From contig OX485803.1 of the NCBI GenBank assembly GCA_950295325.1, forward strand, positions 51,973,554 through 52,033,553: DNA of 60,000 nucleotides. Reading direction: 5' to 3'. Numbering within the stretch: position 1 is the first letter of the stretch; each line of letters starts with the position of its first letter. The position numbers and the translations under genes were made by a program. This document shows, piece by piece, positions 57,679 through 60,000 of this stretch. Below the pieces are notes generated by a model. The model was not told where the DNA came from, searched no databases, and worked only from the letters and a program-made list of their open reading frames with translations. This DNA comes from Polytrichum commune. Its lineage: Eukaryota > Streptophyta > Polytrichopsida > Polytrichales > Polytrichaceae.

Positions 57679-59579
57679 GCATGATGTGTGGAAAGGTTTG
57701 TCATGATCCATATCTTAATGAAGACCTACGACCTTGACAAGTGGCATGGTGTAATGCACACCAATAACAAAGGTGATGGTGCCACATGACACATGGACAA
57801 AATATCAATACTCTTCCACTTCAAAACGCATCTTATATCGAATGGTAACATGCCTTATGCAAAGTGGTGTAGTGTGAATCATGATGCACATCGGTGACAA
57901 CCATCGTCTCATATGATTTATAAACAAAATTCTTAGCATTACTTGAGTTCACAATACACCATATTTTGAACACAAAAATGTCTCAAGTGGTACACATTAG
58001 TACACACCGTTTTTTCACAAGCAAAACTAGTCATTGAATTTATAAGTTCCGCATTATTTTCAAAATGCGGTTTCTTACACTTCATGTGGCACACACTATT
58101 TGGAAGAAAGTTGTATACCTACTAAGGGCTTGAAAAAGCCTTTTTAACCCCTACAAGTGTATGTCTCATCCATCTAAAATAATATTCATGATGTGAATGG
58201 GAAAGTTTTCCTCAAGATGGTAGAGAGGTACGCTTGCATGTAAAAGGTCCACCTATACTTTATCCATTCAAAGGCTGCCAACAAAAGTTCCATTTGTCCA
58301 CTACGAAAGAGAGATGGCGCCAAATGGAATCGGTTTACATGAGGAAGGCTCAAGCCTTAAGGCATGTGCACCTATTGCACACAATGAACTCAAAGTGGAC
58401 ACAATGTGAGATTGGTTTCAATATCACATCTAGAATCTAGAAACTCCATAGGTCATATCCATTTTGACTATATTCTCATTATAAAGGCACACACCTTAAG
58501 CATACAATGCTTCCAATTAGCTCAAAAGCATTGTACATAATGAGCATGGGTGGAATGACAAGATGTTGGTAATCACTAGGATCAAGATTGTGTCCAAAGT
58601 TGAACGTTTAGTCCTTTGATAGATCCCCGCCACAATCAAACACTCATTTGTTTTAGCCCACAACGCGTTTCTAGGCAAGTGATATTGATATCATTTGGAC
58701 CCCGGGCCTTTGATTGCGATGGCCATTTATATCGAGTTCTCGTCGTTTGGGAATAATCGGGGTGGCCTTGAGGTGAACTATTGAGGTGAAAGGTGAGTGG
58801 TTTAAAATAGTGTTACCATCAAGTAAGACTCTCCCACGTTCACACCCACGTACACGACCAAAGTACGTCATTTTGGGTTTCAATGTTTGTTGCTCCGTCA
58901 ATTTGCGATTGCGTGTGGGCCACGACCCCTTCCGAAGGTACCTCGATCCTATATTATTTGGTGCTCTTCTAAGTGCCTACTATGTCTTCCCGCCGTCTAC
59001 GTGTTTGTGTTGGAGTGCATGCCTCGATCGGGTGTCACTTGTGGAGTTCCGTAACCCACTACGACACCCTCAACAAAGACGTTGCACATCATGATTCATT
59101 GTAATTAGTTCGATGTAAGGCAAGTTTCATGCAAGTAGGTGTTTGCCATCCCACAAGCAAAAACTTATGTGTTGTTGACATCGATCGTGCGGGGAGAGTG
59201 AGATTGAAGATTTAAGTAGATCTAAACAAAAAGACTTTGCGAAAAAAGTAAATAAAAGGTAATGTTTATGCGAGCATTGTTTGCACCGTCAATCCATGCA
59301 CATTGCAAAATCAATTTATCAAGGGAAGGGAATCATAAGCATATGATAGGATGGAAACCCTAATCATACATATTTTGAGAAACAACATGGTTAGTATACT
59401 ATTCCAAATAAGTATTTTTCATAAATTATGTGCATCGTACACGCACAAATTGTGAAAATCAATGTAGGTTTAATGGTATTGGGTTTTTCTTATCTTAGAC
59501 ATGATCAAAGTTGGCTTCCTTTGTATCAAAGTCAGGTGTATGGTGTCACGCATGCAGCAACATTGAGGTCCACTTGGTT
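57679..59579. other. No gene recognised
   Basis: The frames at 58234-58440 and 58786-59094 show no recognised domain. The second overlaps an opposite-strand frame. No array or strong inverted repeat was seen. Confidence 0.45.
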
Positions 59580-59820
59580 GGCTAGAGCTCATGCCATTTT
59601 GGCAGGCCCCACTCAGTTGAGCCATGACCTAATCATGGGGGGAAGGGGGTGTTAGGGTTGAGGCATGCGATCTGGCACCCATGGGCAGTTTTGCCCAAAA
59701 AAAATGCATTTTGATCCCGACCGATAAAGTTGTCCACCCTGTCCAATTCCAAAAATAAATACCCTTGCATTCTTGACGGTTGCTTGTCCACAAATCCCAT
59801 ATTGAGTGCACTTCACCTTG
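59580..59820. repeat. Dispersed repeat of about 260 bp, copy 2
   Basis: Partner of 39423-39690. The minus strand of both copies can be read as MHSIWDLWTS...QECKG, which reflects nucleotide conservation at this end and does not by itself show coding. A palindrome-rich TATCTATATATAGATA segment follows at about 59828-59845. Confidence 0.65.
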
Positions 59821-60000
59821 AATGCCTATATCTATATATAGATATCTATAGATATTTGTTCACTACCCCTTAGTGAATAAGTAATTGATTGGGATTAAAT
59901 TTTCCGGAGTTGAAACCGAAAGCATTTAAATGAATGTCAATAAAGCAGTTAATGAACTTGGAAGTAAAAGACATTACAAAATTTTCATTAGCATTGAGGT

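Overview
The window reads as nuclear DNA of a plant with a large, repeat-rich genome. It is AT-rich, no long open reading frame survives, and the protein remains I can place are decayed: a plant receptor-like leucine-rich-repeat protein, a pogo/Tigger-type DDE transposase and the C-terminal part of a LINE-type reverse transcriptase polyprotein. Solo LTRs, MITE-like inverted-repeat elements, microsatellites and many poly(G)/poly(C) tracts fill much of the rest. I found no intact protein-coding gene, rRNA, CRISPR array or convincing tRNA. The species cannot be named from the sequence. A land plant is the best inference, from the LRR receptor fragment and the type of repeats.

Layout. 1-5 kb: a possible tRNA-derived SINE on the minus strand, a dead pogo-type transposase (about 2010-3192) and an unidentified conserved-looking coding fragment (minus, 3966-4310). 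5.5-9.7 kb: a Mutator-like non-autonomous element with a 10-bp target duplication and a second truncated copy 3.8 kb away, a GC-rich fold-back element with a perfect 9-bp duplication (8007-8362), and a MITE with palindromic ends (8922-9138). 11.1-12.7 kb: LINE C-terminal remnant followed at once by a frameshifted LRR receptor-like protein fragment.

15.6-23.8 kb is the most structured part. Three solo LTRs of one family (TGTGAGCCC...CTCACA) sit in 8 kb, in +, - and + orientation, each with a perfect 5-bp target duplication. The first carries a 15-unit minisatellite with a higher-order trimer pattern, and the third an internal 206-bp tandem duplication. A 175-bp pogo-type MITE with perfect 25-bp inverted repeats and TA duplication lies between the second and third.

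24-46 kb: a second LTR family (TGTAGTAAG...TTACA) is present as a 1.7-kb solo LTR at 43.8-45.6 kb (minus) and two shorter relatives at 24.9 and 29.3 kb. MITE-within-MITE nesting occurs at 28.6-29.1 kb and a long-inverted-repeat element at 41.1-42.0 kb. 46-60 kb: more inverted-repeat elements, a 0.5-kb element present twice in opposite orientation around a 370-bp tandem duplication (52.7-56.2 kb), and a second palindrome-ended MITE at 57.4 kb.

Taken together this is an intergenic stretch built by successive insertions. The best candidates for something undescribed are the higher-order minisatellite inside an LTR, the shared 21-bp CACTAAATA palindrome that recurs at the ends of several MITEs and as solo copies, and the GC-rich Mutator-like fold-back element. 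All coordinates come from reading by eye. Repeat boundaries without a target duplication are approximate.
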